Shown: positions 15,702 through 25,367, counted from the stretch's first letter. The stretch: 64,000 bases of DNA from Pedobacter psychroterrae (GCF_004331695.1 NZ_SJSL01000001.1:682001-746000); one strand, 5' to 3'. Program-made: numbers and translations. Notes: generated by a model not told the origin, from the sequence alone.

Positions 15702-17375
15702 ATGCAAAAAACAAAGGCTTCAAGGCTGGACGGAATTATTTTAATGCTTAAAGAATTCAGCCGGGGCAATTTTACGGTCCGGGAGGAAATTACAGAAGAT
15801 GAAGATCCGTTGAATTCCGTGGTCTCGGGGCTCAACATACTTGGCGAAGAGATGCATAACTATAGAAATGAGAATGATTCTCAGTGTACTTTTCTGCGTG
15901 ACATTTTAGATAGCATCGACGAGGTAATTTATGTTCGGGATGTAGATCCAGACCGCCCTGTAGCCAGTCCTTACAGCTTCCTCAACGGGCGTTCCTTGGA
16001 AATAATCGGGCTCAGTGCCCTGGAGCTCAGAGAGGCGCCTCAGAAGTGGAGCGAAGCTGTACATGCCGAGGATAAAGCTATGACGATTGAGTCGTTCAAA
16101 AAGGTACTATCAGGACAGGACACAGTTGTAACCTATCGCATGTATCATCAGGGAAAGCAACATTATCGCTGGATTGAAGACCGCTTATCGGTAAAGCTAG
16201 ATACATATGGAAAGGTAACTCATATTTATGGGGCCGCACGTGATGTGACTGAACAGCAGGAGACCACCTTGGCGCTTGAAAAAACAAGTCAACTGGTAAC
16301 CCGGCTAATCACCTCATCCGACCAGGTGTTCTATATTGTTTCCTTAGACCAGTTAGACCCCTTTAAAAATACGTTTACTTACCTGAGCCCACATGTTCAG
16401 GATATCATAGGCTTCTCTGTTGAGGACGTGCGCAATGATCCCCTTACCTGGCTAAACGCCATACATCCAGACGACGTTAGCGTTGTGAAAACTATAACCA
16501 GGGATATGTTTAAATCGAAAAATCCTGGTACACGCGTGTATCGGATGAAACATAAAGTCACCGGTGAATATGTTTGGCTGGAGGATTACCTTGTGCCAAT
16601 ATTAGATGAGAATGGTTGGATACGTGAATTTTATGCATCAGCCCGGGACATTACGGCCCGGAGGAAAGCAGAAATAGAACGTGAGAGACTTATCTTAGAA
16701 CTGAGCAAAAGACATGATGAATTAATGCAGTTCAGCCATATTGTGTCACACAACCTGCGTTCACCCGTAGCCAATATTCTGGGACTGGCACAATTTCTGA
16801 ATGATGACGTGCCCTCTAGTGAATTAGCCCATACAACGGGTTATATTCTCCAGGCCGCCAGGTCGATGGATGAGTTATTACGCGATCTGAACACTGTCTT
16901 ATCTGTCCGGTCTACCTTGGAGGAGAAGATGCAAACATTTTTAATAAGTGATATAGTTTCCCTGGTATGCATTAATCTAAAAAATGAAATTGATGAAAGC
17001 GGTACAATGATAAACGTAGCCATAGATGACCAGGCAGATCAGCTGACCAGCATAAAAAGTTATATTCAAAGCGCATTGTTCAATCTGATCAGTAATGCAA
17101 TCAAATACCGTTCGCCGGACAGGTCTCCGGTTATTGTCATCACCGGATATAAAAACGAAGGCCACACGGTGATTTCTGTCGAAGACAATGGATTGGGTAT
17201 GGACTTAGACACGCATAAGGACCGAATCTTTATGCTCTACGGCAGACTGCATTATGACCGGGAAGGAAAGGGAATGGGTTTATATATGACCAAGACCCAG
17301 ATCGAATCTTTGAAGGGAACTATTGAGGTAATGAGCGAAATAGGATGGGGTACCACTTTCACAATAACGATGTAA
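15702..17375 (+). CDS. PAS-domain sensor histidine kinase, soluble
   Basis: A 557-residue kinase without membrane segments. It has an N-terminal region of about 60 residues, two PAS_3-type domains (residues about 65-185 and 200-320, each ending in an AARDVT/SARDIT PAC-like motif), a HisKA helix pair with phospho-acceptor His350 (FSHIVSHNLRSP), and a HATPase_c domain with N box LISNAIKYR, G1 VEDNGLGMD and G2 GKGMGLYM. It should sense a cytoplasmic or redox cue. No cognate regulator is adjacent; the orphan receiver at 13588 is a candidate partner. The 296 bases before it contain no gene. Confidence 0.92.
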   Translation: MQKTKASRLDGIILMLKEFSRGNFTVREEITEDEDPLNSVVSGLNILGEEMHNYRNENDSQCTFLRDILDSIDEVIYVRDVDPDRPVASPYSFLNGRSLEIIGLSALELREAPQKWSEAVHAEDKAMTIESFKKVLSGQDTVVTYRMYHQGKQHYRWIEDRLSVKLDTYGKVTHIYGAARDVTEQQETTLALEKTSQLVTRLITSSDQVFYIVSLDQLDPFKNTFTYLSPHVQDIIGFSVEDVRNDPLTWLNAIHPDDVSVVKTITRDMFKSKNPGTRVYRMKHKVTGEYVWLEDYLVPILDENGWIREFYASARDITARRKAEIERERLILELSKRHDELMQFSHIVSHNLRSPVANILGLAQFLNDDVPSSELAHTTGYILQAARSMDELLRDLNTVLSVRSTLEEKMQTFLISDIVSLVCINLKNEIDESGTMINVAIDDQADQLTSIKSYIQSALFNLISNAIKYRSPDRSPVIVITGYKNEGHTVISVEDNGLGMDLDTHKDRIFMLYGRLHYDREGKGMGLYMTKTQIESLKGTIEVMSEIGWGTTFTITM

Positions 17376-17475
17376 ATAGTCCCAGAGTAGCAAATTTAGC
17401 GATTTTTCAGGCGATAGTTCTTTTATGGCTATCGGTTTTCTAGAATATTCATTAATATCGGGTAAAGTTAATACA

Positions 17476-17943
17476 ATGAAAGCAATACCAACTTTATATG
17501 ATTGGGCTGGGGGAATGCCCGTTTTTGAAAATCTAATGATGCGTTTTTATGATAAGGTGTTGCTGGACCCCTTGCTGGAACCTGTTTTTAAGCACATGTC
17601 TGCGAATCACAGGCTACAGGTTGCGCATTTCTTTGCCGAGGTGTTTGGTGGGCCTGCCTTCTATTCAACATCGGAGGGCAGTCATTTTAAAATGATCCAG
17701 CATCATATTGGTAAACATTTAACTGAAGCTCACCGTAAACAGTGGATACTTCTATTGATAGAAACGGCCGATGAACTGGAATTGCCTGACGATCCTGAAT
17801 TCCGCTCTGCGTTTATGGCCTATGTGGAGTGGGGGACTCGGCTGGCGCTGATCAATTCTAATCTGGATGAAGTTCAGGCAGCTGAGGATGAGCCGATGCC
17901 AAAATGGGGTTGGGGGGTGCCGGGTGGTCCTTACTTAGGTTGA
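17476..17943 (+). CDS. group II truncated hemoglobin
   Basis: A 155-residue 2-on-2 globin. I start at the ATG at 17476 (MKAIPTLYDWAGG), which matches family N-termini; the in-frame ATG at 17425 adds 17 atypical residues. Family signs are LYDWAGG, the B-helix FYDKVLLDPLLEPVF with the heme-pocket Tyr, the EVFGGP and HFKMIQHHIGK segment with the proximal His, HRKQW with the group II Trp, and EFRSAFMAYVEWGTRLA. It may bind oxygen or detoxify NO or peroxide. It ends before a strong bidirectional terminator. Confidence 0.9.
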   Translation: MKAIPTLYDWAGGMPVFENLMMRFYDKVLLDPLLEPVFKHMSANHRLQVAHFFAEVFGGPAFYSTSEGSHFKMIQHHIGKHLTEAHRKQWILLLIETADELELPDDPEFRSAFMAYVEWGTRLALINSNLDEVQAAEDEPMPKWGWGVPGGPYLG

Positions 17944-17966
17944 GCTGAGATAACTAAGCCGACAAT

Positions 17967-18004
17967 AAATAGCCTGCTAAAATCAACACTTTAGCAGGCT
18001 ATTT
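17967..18004. terminator. bidirectional intrinsic terminator between globin and tRNA-Ser
   Basis: AAATAGCCTGCTAAA (17967-17981) and TTTAGCAGGCTATTT (17990-18004) form a perfect 15-bp stem with an 8-base loop. A- and T-rich ends on both sides suit termination of the globin transcript (plus) and of the tRNA transcript (minus), which converge here. Confidence 0.9.
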
Positions 18005-18016
18005 TGTAAGACAAGG

Positions 18017-18104
18017 CGGAGAGTGAGAGATTCGAACTCTCGATACCCTTTTGAGGTATACACACTTTCCAGGCGTGCTCCTTCAACCACTCGGACAACT
18101 CTCC
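18017..18104 (-). tRNA. tRNA-Ser (anticodon GGA)
   Basis: On the minus strand the acceptor stem GGAGAGT pairs with ACTCTCC, followed by discriminator G. A class II tRNA is shown by the long variable arm (TATACC/GGGTATC-type stem) and a TTCGAAT T-loop. The anticodon loop CTGGAAA gives anticodon GGA, reading UCC/UCU. The 3' CCA is not encoded (GCCT follows). Confidence 0.95.
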
Positions 18105-18154
18105 TTTTTTATTAGGATTGCAAAAGTAGAAAAATTTTTGGTTGCTATCGAATA

Positions 18155-19585
18155 TTATTCAATTACCGTAACTTTTAGCATATTGGTCTTACCTTTTGCC
18201 TCCATAGGAATGGCTGCGGTATTGATGATCACATCGCCCTTCTTAACTAATTTTTTGGCTTTCAGTAATTCGTTTACGTCCAATATCGTCTCATCAGTGC
18301 TTTCAAACTTATCATAGTAGAATGCTTGCACTCCCCAAATTAAGCTCAATGCATTTAGCAATGATCTGTTGCTGGTAAAGATATAAGTAAAAGCCTTTGG
18401 CCTGTGACTTGAAATTTCAAATGCAGTATAGCCGCTCACGGTCATGGAAACAATTCCAACTGCACCTGTTTGCTTAGAAAGCGTACAAGCAGAATCGCAT
18501 ACTGCATCACTCAAAAAGCTTTCTGCTTTTGGCTTAAGGAACTTGTCAGGATGGAACGGATAGTTATTTGTCTCAATGTTTTGAATAATCTTTTGCATGG
18601 TTTCGATCACGATCAGTGGAAATTCTCCTACTGATGTCTCTCCGCTTAGCATCACCGCATCAGCACCGTCTAATACAGAATTGGCTACGTCATTCACCTC
18701 AGCACGTGTAGGCCTTGGCGTGGTGATCATACTTTCAAGCATCTGAGTAGCTACAATTACCGGCTTTGAGGCTGCGCGGCATTTCTGTACGATCATTTTT
18801 TGTAACAACGGTACTTCTTCCATTGGCATCTCTACCCCAAGGTCACCACGGGCAACCATGATACCGTCTGACACGGCAATGATCTCATCAATATTTGCAA
18901 TTGCTTCAGGCTTTTCAATCTTAGCGATTACACGGGCACTTTTACCTCTTTGTTTGATAATCTCTTTTAACTCAATGATATCCGCAGCATTACGTACGAA
19001 AGATAAACCGATCCACTCTACATCGTTTGCGAGAACGAACTCCAGGTTATCGCGGTCCTCTTCTGTAAGAGAAGGAATGGAAACTTTTGTGTTAGGAAGG
19101 TTTACCCCTTTTCTGGAAGTCAGGATACCACCATGTACGATTTCGCAAAGAACTTCGTCTACCAGATTGGTTTCTATTACACGCATCTGCAACTTGCCGT
19201 CATCCAGCAAAATGATCTCACCAGCCTGCACATCTTTGGGAAATGCTTCGTAAGTGATGTAGATACGTTCTTCGTTTCCAATACATTTGGCAGTAGTAAT
19301 GATTGTCCGATTGCCGTTAACCAGGTGGATACCACCATCCTGAACCATACCGATCCGGATCTTAGGGCCTTGCAAATCGGCAAGAATACCGACGTTATAG
19401 TTATATTTTTTATTGATATTACGAATCGTATCCAACACTTCCTGGTGATCTGCCTGAGAGCCGTGAGAGAAATTTAAACGGCAAACGTCTAATCCGGCGT
19501 TAAACATACTGTATAAAACTTCGGGTTTAGCAGATGCTGGGCCTAAGGTGGCTACGATTTTTGTTCTCGAATGAAATGGTTTCAT
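18155..19585 (-). CDS. pyk: pyruvate kinase
   Basis: A 476-residue pyruvate kinase, which converts phosphoenolpyruvate and ADP to pyruvate and ATP. Features are the N-terminal SRTKIVATLGPAS, the RLNFSHG nucleotide region, the active-site signature in VIAKIEKPEAIANIDEI, MVARGDLGVEMP, and TRAEVNDVANSVLDGADAVMLSGETSVGEFP. The length is typical of the bacterial enzyme. Downstream on the same strand is tRNA-Ser; upstream is the IPExxxVDY gene, a neighbourhood common in this phylum. Confidence 0.98.
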   Translation of the reverse strand: MKPFHSRTKIVATLGPASAKPEVLYSMFNAGLDVCRLNFSHGSQADHQEVLDTIRNINKKYNYNVGILADLQGPKIRIGMVQDGGIHLVNGNRTIITTAKCIGNEERIYITYEAFPKDVQAGEIILLDDGKLQMRVIETNLVDEVLCEIVHGGILTSRKGVNLPNTKVSIPSLTEEDRDNLEFVLANDVEWIGLSFVRNAADIIELKEIIKQRGKSARVIAKIEKPEAIANIDEIIAVSDGIMVARGDLGVEMPMEEVPLLQKMIVQKCRAASKPVIVATQMLESMITTPRPTRAEVNDVANSVLDGADAVMLSGETSVGEFPLIVIETMQKIIQNIETNNYPFHPDKFLKPKAESFLSDAVCDSACTLSKQTGAVGIVSMTVSGYTAFEISSHRPKAFTYIFTSNRSLLNALSLIWGVQAFYYDKFESTDETILDVNELLKAKKLVKKGDVIINTAAIPMEAKGKTNMLKVTVIE

Positions 19586-19661
19586 TTATTACTTAATATT
19601 GTTATTTGTCTCGTTATCTAAGTTCAAATATAGTGTATTTAATACACCTTCACCATAAAAA

Positions 19662-20081
19662 TTACATTATCAAATTTTCCCTCGACCTCAACTTGTACTG
19701 GTCTATCTGCGCAGCTACCTGAATATCAGATAGTTTGTTCAAACCATTGAGTAGATAATTTAGATCTTCTTTGTCAATATACTGATGGACGATCATGAAA
19801 AAATCTACCTTATTCATTTCAGGAATCAAAAACCCTTCTGCATTTCGGTTGTTTACTAAATAATATTCGATTTCACCTTGTTCAACAAAAAAATAATATT
19901 TTGAAAAAGCCAGCGGTTCCTCATCCACATTAAAGTAAACTTCATGATCCTCAAGCTTTTCAAAATTAAAATTCAGACTGGTATTGATCTTATGACACAA
20001 CACATAATCCTTTAAAGATGCAGTTATGGCAATGAGTACGAAGTCAAGATCAAGGGACAGTTTTAAATAAGTTTTGTTCAA
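19662..20081 (-). CDS. IPExxxVDY family protein
   Basis: A 139-residue protein of a small Bacteroidota family named for the motif seen here as IPEMNKVDFF (residues about 92-101). It is acidic and cytoplasmic, with no membrane segment. Its function is unknown. The gene sits between pyk (same strand, 76 bases downstream) and the divergent acpP-fabF-rnc operon. This conserved neighbourhood hints at a link with fatty acid or central metabolism but does not prove it. Confidence 0.85.
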   Translation of the reverse strand: MNKTYLKLSLDLDFVLIAITASLKDYVLCHKINTSLNFNFEKLEDHEVYFNVDEEPLAFSKYYFFVEQGEIEYYLVNNRNAEGFLIPEMNKVDFFMIVHQYIDKEDLNYLLNGLNKLSDIQVAAQIDQYKLRSRENLIM

Positions 20082-20174
20082 AACAGAATATTTTACGGGA
20101 ATACGAAATTATAAAACTAATTTTACATTGATGTTCAAAATAAAAACATTAAAATTGATAGAGAAATAAAAACA

Positions 20175-20205
20175 TTTGAAATGTGTCAGAATTTATTTTT
20201 CTTTG
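20175..20205 (+). promoter_or_regulatory. candidate Bacteroidota-type promoter for acpP-fabF-rnc
   Basis: TTTG at 20175-20178 and TTTCTTTG at 20198-20205 are separated by 19 bases. This fits the phylum's -33 TTTG and -7 TAnnTTTG pattern with one mismatch. Transcription would start near 20209, about 30 bases before the acpP ATG. Confidence 0.5.
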
Positions 20206-20238
20206 CACTGAATTATTTAACCATTAAATTATAACATT

Positions 20239-20475
20239 ATGTCTGATATTGCTTCAAGAGTTAAGGCTATTATCGTTGAAAAATTAGGTGTGGATGAAAG
20301 CGAAGTTACCCCGGAAGCTTCTTTCACTAACGATTTGGGTGCAGATTCTTTAGATACAGTAGAACTTATCATGGAGTTCGAAAAAGAATTCAATGTAGCA
20401 ATCCCTGATGATCAGGCTGAGACCATTGGTACAGTCGGTCAAGCAATTGCCTACTTAGAAAAGAACGTTAAGTAA
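20239..20475 (+). CDS. acpP: acyl carrier protein
   Basis: A 78-residue acidic four-helix carrier protein. The 4'-phosphopantetheine site is Ser37 in [11 protein letters not shown]. It carries growing acyl chains for type II fatty acid synthesis in the cytoplasm. It begins the acpP-fabF-rnc operon, with fabF 27 bases downstream, the same order seen in many bacteria. Confidence 0.98.
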   Translation: MSDIASRVKAIIVEKLGVDESEVTPEASFTNDLGADSLDTVELIMEFEKEFNVAIPDDQAETIGTVGQAIAYLEKNVK

Positions 20476-20502
20476 AATACGGTCTCCGTATAATCCGTAT
20501 AA

Positions 20503-21756
20503 ATGGAATTAAAAAGAGTAGTAGTTACAGGGTTGGGTGCGCTCACTCCTATAGGTAATACCATCCCGGAATTCTGGGATGGTTTGCTGAATGGGGTGAG
20601 CGGTGCCGGCCCCATTACTGGTTTTGACACTTCAAAATTCAAGACTAAATTCGCGTGTGAACTTAAAAATTTCAATCCTGAAGACTTCATGGATAGAAAA
20701 GAAGCACGTAAGCTAGATCCATTTGTTCAGTATGCGCTGGTAGCTACAGACGAAGCAGTAAAGGATGGTAACTTTGATTTTTCACAAATCGATACCAACC
20801 GTGTAGGCGTAATCTGGGGCTCAGGCATCGGCGGTTTTAAAACTTTTCAGGATGAAATGAAGAATTTCTTTTTAGGCGACGGGACACCGCGCATAAATCC
20901 GTTCTTCATCCCTAAGGTTATTATTGACATTGTTCCCGGTCATATTTCTATAAAATATGGACTCCGCGGACCAAACTTCGCTACGGTTTCGGCCTGCGCC
21001 TCTTCTACCAATGCAATGATTGATGCTTACAATTATATTCGATTGAATATGTGTGACATTGTCATAAGCGGTGGATCTGAGGCGATCATCAATGAAGCCG
21101 GAATTGGCGGTTTTAACGCCATGCATGCACTTTCTACAAGAAATGATGACCCTACAACTGCCTCAAGGCCTTTTGATAAGGACCGCGATGGTTTTGTGGC
21201 CGGTGAAGGTGCCGGAACCATCATACTAGAGGAGCTGGAGCATGCTAAAAAACGTGGCGCCAAGATTTATGCCGAGCTGGTAGGTGGCGGAATGAGTGCA
21301 GATGCGAACCATATTACTGCCCCACACCCGCAGGGATTGGGCGCAAGAATGGTGATGACAAATGCACTGAGAGATGCCGGATTGACTACTGCAGATATTG
21401 ATTACATCAATGTCCACGGTACTTCTACACCACTGGGTGATATCTCTGAGACTAAGGCTATTGTAGATTTATTTGGGGAAGATGCTTATCAATTGAATAT
21501 CAGCTCTACCAAATCCATGACAGGGCATTTATTGGGTGCTGCAGGTGCAATTGAAGCGATTGCTTCAATCCTGGCGGTAAGAAATGATATAGTACCTCCT
21601 ACTATCAATCATTTTACTGATGATCCTGACTTTGATCCAAAGTTGAACTTTACTTTCAACAAGGCTCAAAAAAGAACCATTCGTGCTGCTTTAAGTAATA
21701 CCTTTGGTTTTGGCGGTCACAATGCGTCTGTGATATTCAAAAAATACGAAGAGTAA
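20503..21756 (+). CDS. fabF: beta-ketoacyl-ACP synthase II
   Basis: A 417-residue condensing enzyme that extends acyl-ACP with malonyl-ACP. The catalytic Cys165 lies in VSACASSTNAM. The two histidines are in NVHGTSTPLGD and STKSMTGHLLGAAG. N-terminal VVVTGLGALTPIG is typical of FabF. It lies between acpP and rnc in one operon; rnc begins 9 bases after it. Confidence 0.98.
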   Translation: MELKRVVVTGLGALTPIGNTIPEFWDGLLNGVSGAGPITGFDTSKFKTKFACELKNFNPEDFMDRKEARKLDPFVQYALVATDEAVKDGNFDFSQIDTNRVGVIWGSGIGGFKTFQDEMKNFFLGDGTPRINPFFIPKVIIDIVPGHISIKYGLRGPNFATVSACASSTNAMIDAYNYIRLNMCDIVISGGSEAIINEAGIGGFNAMHALSTRNDDPTTASRPFDKDRDGFVAGEGAGTIILEELEHAKKRGAKIYAELVGGGMSADANHITAPHPQGLGARMVMTNALRDAGLTTADIDYINVHGTSTPLGDISETKAIVDLFGEDAYQLNISSTKSMTGHLLGAAGAIEAIASILAVRNDIVPPTINHFTDDPDFDPKLNFTFNKAQKRTIRAALSNTFGFGGHNASVIFKKYEE

Positions 21757-21765
21757 ATATAATTA

Positions 21766-22494
21766 ATGTCATTATTTGACCTGTATAAGCTTTATCTGTC
21801 GTCAGATAAAGACTTTATAAAAAAGTTGAACAACATTTTGGGCTTTGTGCCCGGAAATACCGTTTTATATAAAATGGCGTTCAGGCATAGGTCTGTGGCA
21901 AAAATCCTAAAGAATGGCAGCAGAAGCAGCAACGAGCGCCTGGAATTTCTGGGAGATGCCATTCTTGGTTCTGTAATTGCTGAGTTACTTTTCAAAAGCT
22001 ATCCCTACAAAGAAGAGGGTTTCCTTACAGAAATGCGCTCTAAAATTGTAAACAGAGCGAATTTAAATCAGCTCGCCCGTAAAATGGGCTTCGATCAGCT
22101 CATCGTATTCGATCAGAAAGCGGTTAACGTACAAACAAAGCACCATTCTATGCTTGGAGATGCCTTTGAAGCATTGATTGGCGCTATTTATATGGATAAG
22201 GGATATAATTTTACCAAAGATTTCTTGCTGAAAAGAATTGTTAAGCCCTACATTGACATTCACACATTGGAGCTTACTGAAACCAATTTTAAGAGTAAAC
22301 TGATAGAATGGTGCCAGCGCCACGGGAAGGATATTTCCTTTGACCTGGTTCAAAATGGAGAGGGAGAAAGTGCTAAATTATTTACCATTCAGGCTGTTAT
22401 TGAAGGAGAAAGCTGCGGCGTAGGCAGGGATTATAATAAGAAAAATGCAGAAAAGCTGGCTGCTGAAAAGGCCTGTGAGGCCCTGTCGATTTAG
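21766..22494 (+). CDS. rnc: ribonuclease III
   Basis: A 242-residue double-stranded-RNA endonuclease. The RNase III signature NERLEFLGDAILG is near residues 46-58 and HHSMLGDAFEALIGAIYMD supplies the second acidic cluster. The C-terminal dsRNA-binding domain (residues about 168-240) ends with NKKNAEKLAAEKACEAL. It processes rRNA precursors and structured mRNAs. It is the last gene of the acpP operon and converges, 7 bases apart, on the minus-strand gene at 22502. Confidence 0.97.
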   Translation: MSLFDLYKLYLSSDKDFIKKLNNILGFVPGNTVLYKMAFRHRSVAKILKNGSRSSNERLEFLGDAILGSVIAELLFKSYPYKEEGFLTEMRSKIVNRANLNQLARKMGFDQLIVFDQKAVNVQTKHHSMLGDAFEALIGAIYMDKGYNFTKDFLLKRIVKPYIDIHTLELTETNFKSKLIEWCQRHGKDISFDLVQNGEGESAKLFTIQAVIEGESCGVGRDYNKKNAEKLAAEKACEALSI

Positions 22495-22501
22495 AACAAT
22501 A

Positions 22502-23215
22502 CTATTTCCTTAATGTATCTGTGTACTTCTTGTAGGAAGTGTTAATGTGCCTAATGGCATCATACTCGGCCCAATGCTGTACTTTTTCATAGGCTGGGCG
22601 ATAGTCCAGCATAAACTTTTCAAGATCCGCTCCCTTCAGATCTGTATTCTTCTGGATAATTGATTCATTAAAAAACCCATCTATTAACGTCTGCTGAAGT
22701 TCATTTTCATAGTACCTGCCAAACCTCCTTGCATTCTTTGGCGTACGGCCAAAAACTTCATAAATTGCAGTTAAAGGCATAAAAAGAAAGGATAAAAAAG
22801 GTGGCTTGCCCTGGTAAAAGGAGCCTTTACGCTTATATTCTCTTTTTAGTTCATTTAGTTCATTCTTTTTGGACTGCCCTATTATATTTACTTCTTTTAA
22901 GGTCCGTTCTCTGTTGAGCAGAATGATCATATCTTTGTCGACAGGAACCGCCGCTGTAAAATCTGAGTAGTCACGTTTGCTGATAATCAAGGTATCTCCT
23001 ACCGAGGCGGTGATCTTAAACAGGCCCATACTACTACTCAATGCAGCAGCACCTGTTCTTTGATTGGTGATCCTAGCATCAGAAATCCTGCTGCCGTCTT
23101 CTTTGTCCTTTACCACCCCACCAATTGCAGCAACTTGCTGGGCAAGTCCTGAACTGGTGTTCATTGTCAACACCAGCAAGACAAGAAAAGCACTTAAACA
23201 ATTGGGTTTTATCAT
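22502..23215 (-). CDS. exported protein with carboxypeptidase-like regulatory domain
   Basis: A 237-residue protein. I start at the ATG at 23215, which begins a clean signal peptide (MIKPNCLSAFLVLLVLTMNTSSGLAQ). Residues about 28-105 form a CarboxypepD_reg-like beta-sandwich (GVVKDKEDGSRISDARITNQ), the domain that caps many TonB receptors. The C-terminal half is basic (NELNELKREYKRKGSFY) and of no known fold. There is no barrel, so it is a stand-alone periplasmic or surface protein. The function is unknown. Confidence 0.8.
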   Translation of the reverse strand: MIKPNCLSAFLVLLVLTMNTSSGLAQQVAAIGGVVKDKEDGSRISDARITNQRTGAAALSSSMGLFKITASVGDTLIISKRDYSDFTAAVPVDKDMIILLNRERTLKEVNIIGQSKKNELNELKREYKRKGSFYQGKPPFLSFLFMPLTAIYEVFGRTPKNARRFGRYYENELQQTLIDGFFNESIIQKNTDLKGADLEKFMLDYRPAYEKVQHWAEYDAIRHINTSYKKYTDTLRK

Positions 23216-23314
23216 TTTACTGATTATTTTGTGCAAAAATAGCCATTGTTTACCAATCAATTAAGTTAAAAAAAGTTAAATAGGTATCAAAGGCAATAAA
23301 TTATATCTTTGCAC

Positions 23315-24190
23315 ATGATAAAATCTATGACAGGGTTTGGCCTGGCTTCCGCTGATCACGAGAATGTAAAATTTGCTGTCGAGATCAAGTCTTTAAACAG
23401 CAAGTTTCTGGAACTAAACTTAAAGTTGCCGCGTGCATTTTCGGAAAAAGAACTGGTGCTGCGCAATGTATGCAGCAAAGATATTGAACGCGGAAAGGTG
23501 AGCGTGTCTATCAATATAGAGCGTAGTGAAGAAAACCTGAAAGGAGCTACCATTAATGCTGCGCTCCTAACCAAGTATTATAAACAACTCGAAGAAATCA
23601 ACCTTTCTCTAGGTGCCAATTCAAGCAATTTGATGCAGGCAGCACTTAACTTTCCCGAAGTAATCAGTTATGCCGAAGAGGAAGCAAATGAAGGCGACTG
23701 GGATATTTTACAAAGCACATTCCATGTAGCCCTGAAGAATTTCAATCAGTTCAGACTGGATGAGGGTGCGGTATTAAAAACCGATCTGGAACTTAGGATA
23801 AAAAATATACTTCAGTTCTTCTCTGAAATTGAAGTGCTGGAGCCACTGAGGATCAATCAAATTAAAAACAAGCTAAACCAGTTCCTGGAAGACAATGTGG
23901 GCAAGATCAATGTAGATCAGAACCGCCTTGAACAGGAGTTGATCTATTATATTGATAAACTTGATATCACAGAGGAGAAAATACGTTTGAGAAGCCATTG
24001 TGATTATTTTATTGAAACATTAAAAAGCAAGGATGCAAATGGTAAAAAACTTGGCTTTATCTCGCAGGAAATAGGCCGTGAAATCAATACCATGGGCTCA
24101 AAGGCCAATGATGCACAGATACAGCAATTGGTAGTGGGCATGAAGGAAGAGCTTGAAAAGATTAAAGAACAACTATTAAATGTTTTGTAG
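23315..24190 (+). CDS. yicC: YicC/YloC family endoribonuclease
   Basis: A 291-residue YicC family protein starting IKSMTGFGLAS. The C-terminal block EKIRLRSHCDYFIETL, followed by GKKLGFISQEIGREINTMGSKANDAQIQQLVVGMKEELEKIKEQL, is the family signature. Members act as metal-dependent endoribonucleases on structured or small RNAs. The ATG at 23315 matches family N-termini. A TATCTTTG promoter-type element at 23304-23311 ends only three bases before it, so the mRNA may be nearly leaderless. It heads the yicC-gmk-nadD unit. Confidence 0.93.
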   Translation: MIKSMTGFGLASADHENVKFAVEIKSLNSKFLELNLKLPRAFSEKELVLRNVCSKDIERGKVSVSINIERSEENLKGATINAALLTKYYKQLEEINLSLGANSSNLMQAALNFPEVISYAEEEANEGDWDILQSTFHVALKNFNQFRLDEGAVLKTDLELRIKNILQFFSEIEVLEPLRINQIKNKLNQFLEDNVGKINVDQNRLEQELIYYIDKLDITEEKIRLRSHCDYFIETLKSKDANGKKLGFISQEIGREINTMGSKANDAQIQQLVVGMKEELEKIKEQLLNVL

Positions 24191-24217
24191 CCCGAAGCTT
24201 AGAAACAAGTAACACAA

Positions 24218-24787
24218 ATGAAACAAGGTAAACTCATTATATTTTCAGCCCCATCAGGCGCAGGCAAAACAACGATTGTAAAGCACCTGCTCAAGAAATT
24301 CCCTTCCTTAAGTTTTTCTATTTCGGCCACAACACGTGAACTTCGTGGCGACGAAAAGAATGAAAAAGATTACTACTTTATTTCCAAAGAAGATTTTCTT
24401 CATAAAGTGGCACATCAGGAGTTTGTAGAATTTGAAGAAGTGTACAATGGCACATTTTACGGCACCCTGAGATCTGAGATAGAACGCATCTGGGATATAG
24501 ATAAACACGTTATTTTTGACATAGATGTGGAAGGCGGACTACGCCTTAAACGCAAATATGAAGCCGATGCCCTGGCGATATTTGTTCAGCCCCCATCACT
24601 TGAAGTACTGAAAGAGCGATTGAGCGGCCGTGGAACCGACAGCGCTGAAAAGCTGGCTGAAAGATTTATTAAGGCTGAAAAGGAACTCGGCTACGCAGAT
24701 AAATTTGATGTGATCCTTAAAAATTACGACCTGGATACAGCATGTGCGGAAGCAGAACGTCTGGTAAAAGAATTTATTGAAAAATAG
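24218..24787 (+). CDS. gmk: guanylate kinase
   Basis: A 189-residue GMP kinase (ATP + GMP to ADP + GDP). The P-loop is SAPSGAGKTTIV (residues about 8-19). The GMP-binding region has SISATTRELRGDEKNEKDYYF and EFEEVYNGTFYGTL. VIFDIDVEGGLRLK is the second conserved strand. The length is typical. It lies between yicC and nadD, with nadD starting 7 bases after its stop. Confidence 0.97.
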   Translation: MKQGKLIIFSAPSGAGKTTIVKHLLKKFPSLSFSISATTRELRGDEKNEKDYYFISKEDFLHKVAHQEFVEFEEVYNGTFYGTLRSEIERIWDIDKHVIFDIDVEGGLRLKRKYEADALAIFVQPPSLEVLKERLSGRGTDSAEKLAERFIKAEKELGYADKFDVILKNYDLDTACAEAERLVKEFIEK

Positions 24788-24794
24788 CCAGACA

Positions 24795-25367
24795 ATGAAA
24801 ACAGGCTTGTTTTTTGGATCCTTTAATCCCATACATACCGGGCACCTGATTATTGCCAGCTATATGGCCGGATTTACAGGTTTAAAAGAAGTGTGGCTAG
24901 TCGTATCACCACACAATCCTTTAAAAAGCAGGACCGGCCTGGGCAATATGTATGACAGGCTTGAAATGGCCCGGCTGGCTACTGAAAGCGCAAGTAAAAT
25001 CAAAGTTTCTGATATAGAATTCGGACTTCCACAGCCTTCCTACACCATAGACACCTTAGTTTATTTACAAGAAAAATATCCAGGTAAAGAGTTTGCACTG
25101 ATCATGGGGGCAGATAACCTGGCATCTTTCAGAAAATGGAAGAACTACGAAGTATTGCTTAAAAATTACCAGATTTACGTTTACCCCAGACCTGGCGTAG
25201 ACCTGTCTGAATGGCGCGATCATCCTTCTATTGTGATTACCGACACACCACAAATGGACATTTCATCCACTTTTGTGCGCAAAGGCATAAAAGAAGGCAA
25301 GAATGTACAGTATTTTGTGCCTGATAAAGTCCTCGCGTTTATAGAAGGTAAAAACATGTACCGTTAG
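24795..25367 (+). CDS. nadD: nicotinate-nucleotide adenylyltransferase
   Basis: A 190-residue nucleotidyltransferase that adenylates nicotinate mononucleotide in NAD synthesis. I start at the ATG at 24795 (MKTGLFFGSFNPIHTGH); an upstream TTG would overlap gmk. The HxGH-type motif lies in FNPIHTGHL, LIMGADNLASFRKWKNYE is the substrate loop, and DISSTFVRKGIKEGK is the C-terminal ISSTxxR motif. It overlaps the 3' end of the convergent RsmI-like gene by 4 bases. Confidence 0.95.
   Translation: MKTGLFFGSFNPIHTGHLIIASYMAGFTGLKEVWLVVSPHNPLKSRTGLGNMYDRLEMARLATESASKIKVSDIEFGLPQPSYTIDTLVYLQEKYPGKEFALIMGADNLASFRKWKNYEVLLKNYQIYVYPRPGVDLSEWRDHPSIVITDTPQMDISSTFVRKGIKEGKNVQYFVPDKVLAFIEGKNMYR

Noticed and set aside
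15473..15838. 121-codon minus-strand frame before the PAS kinase
   Set aside because: It overlaps the kinase N-terminus on the opposite strand and shows no family features; the 15406-15701 gap is left as non-coding.
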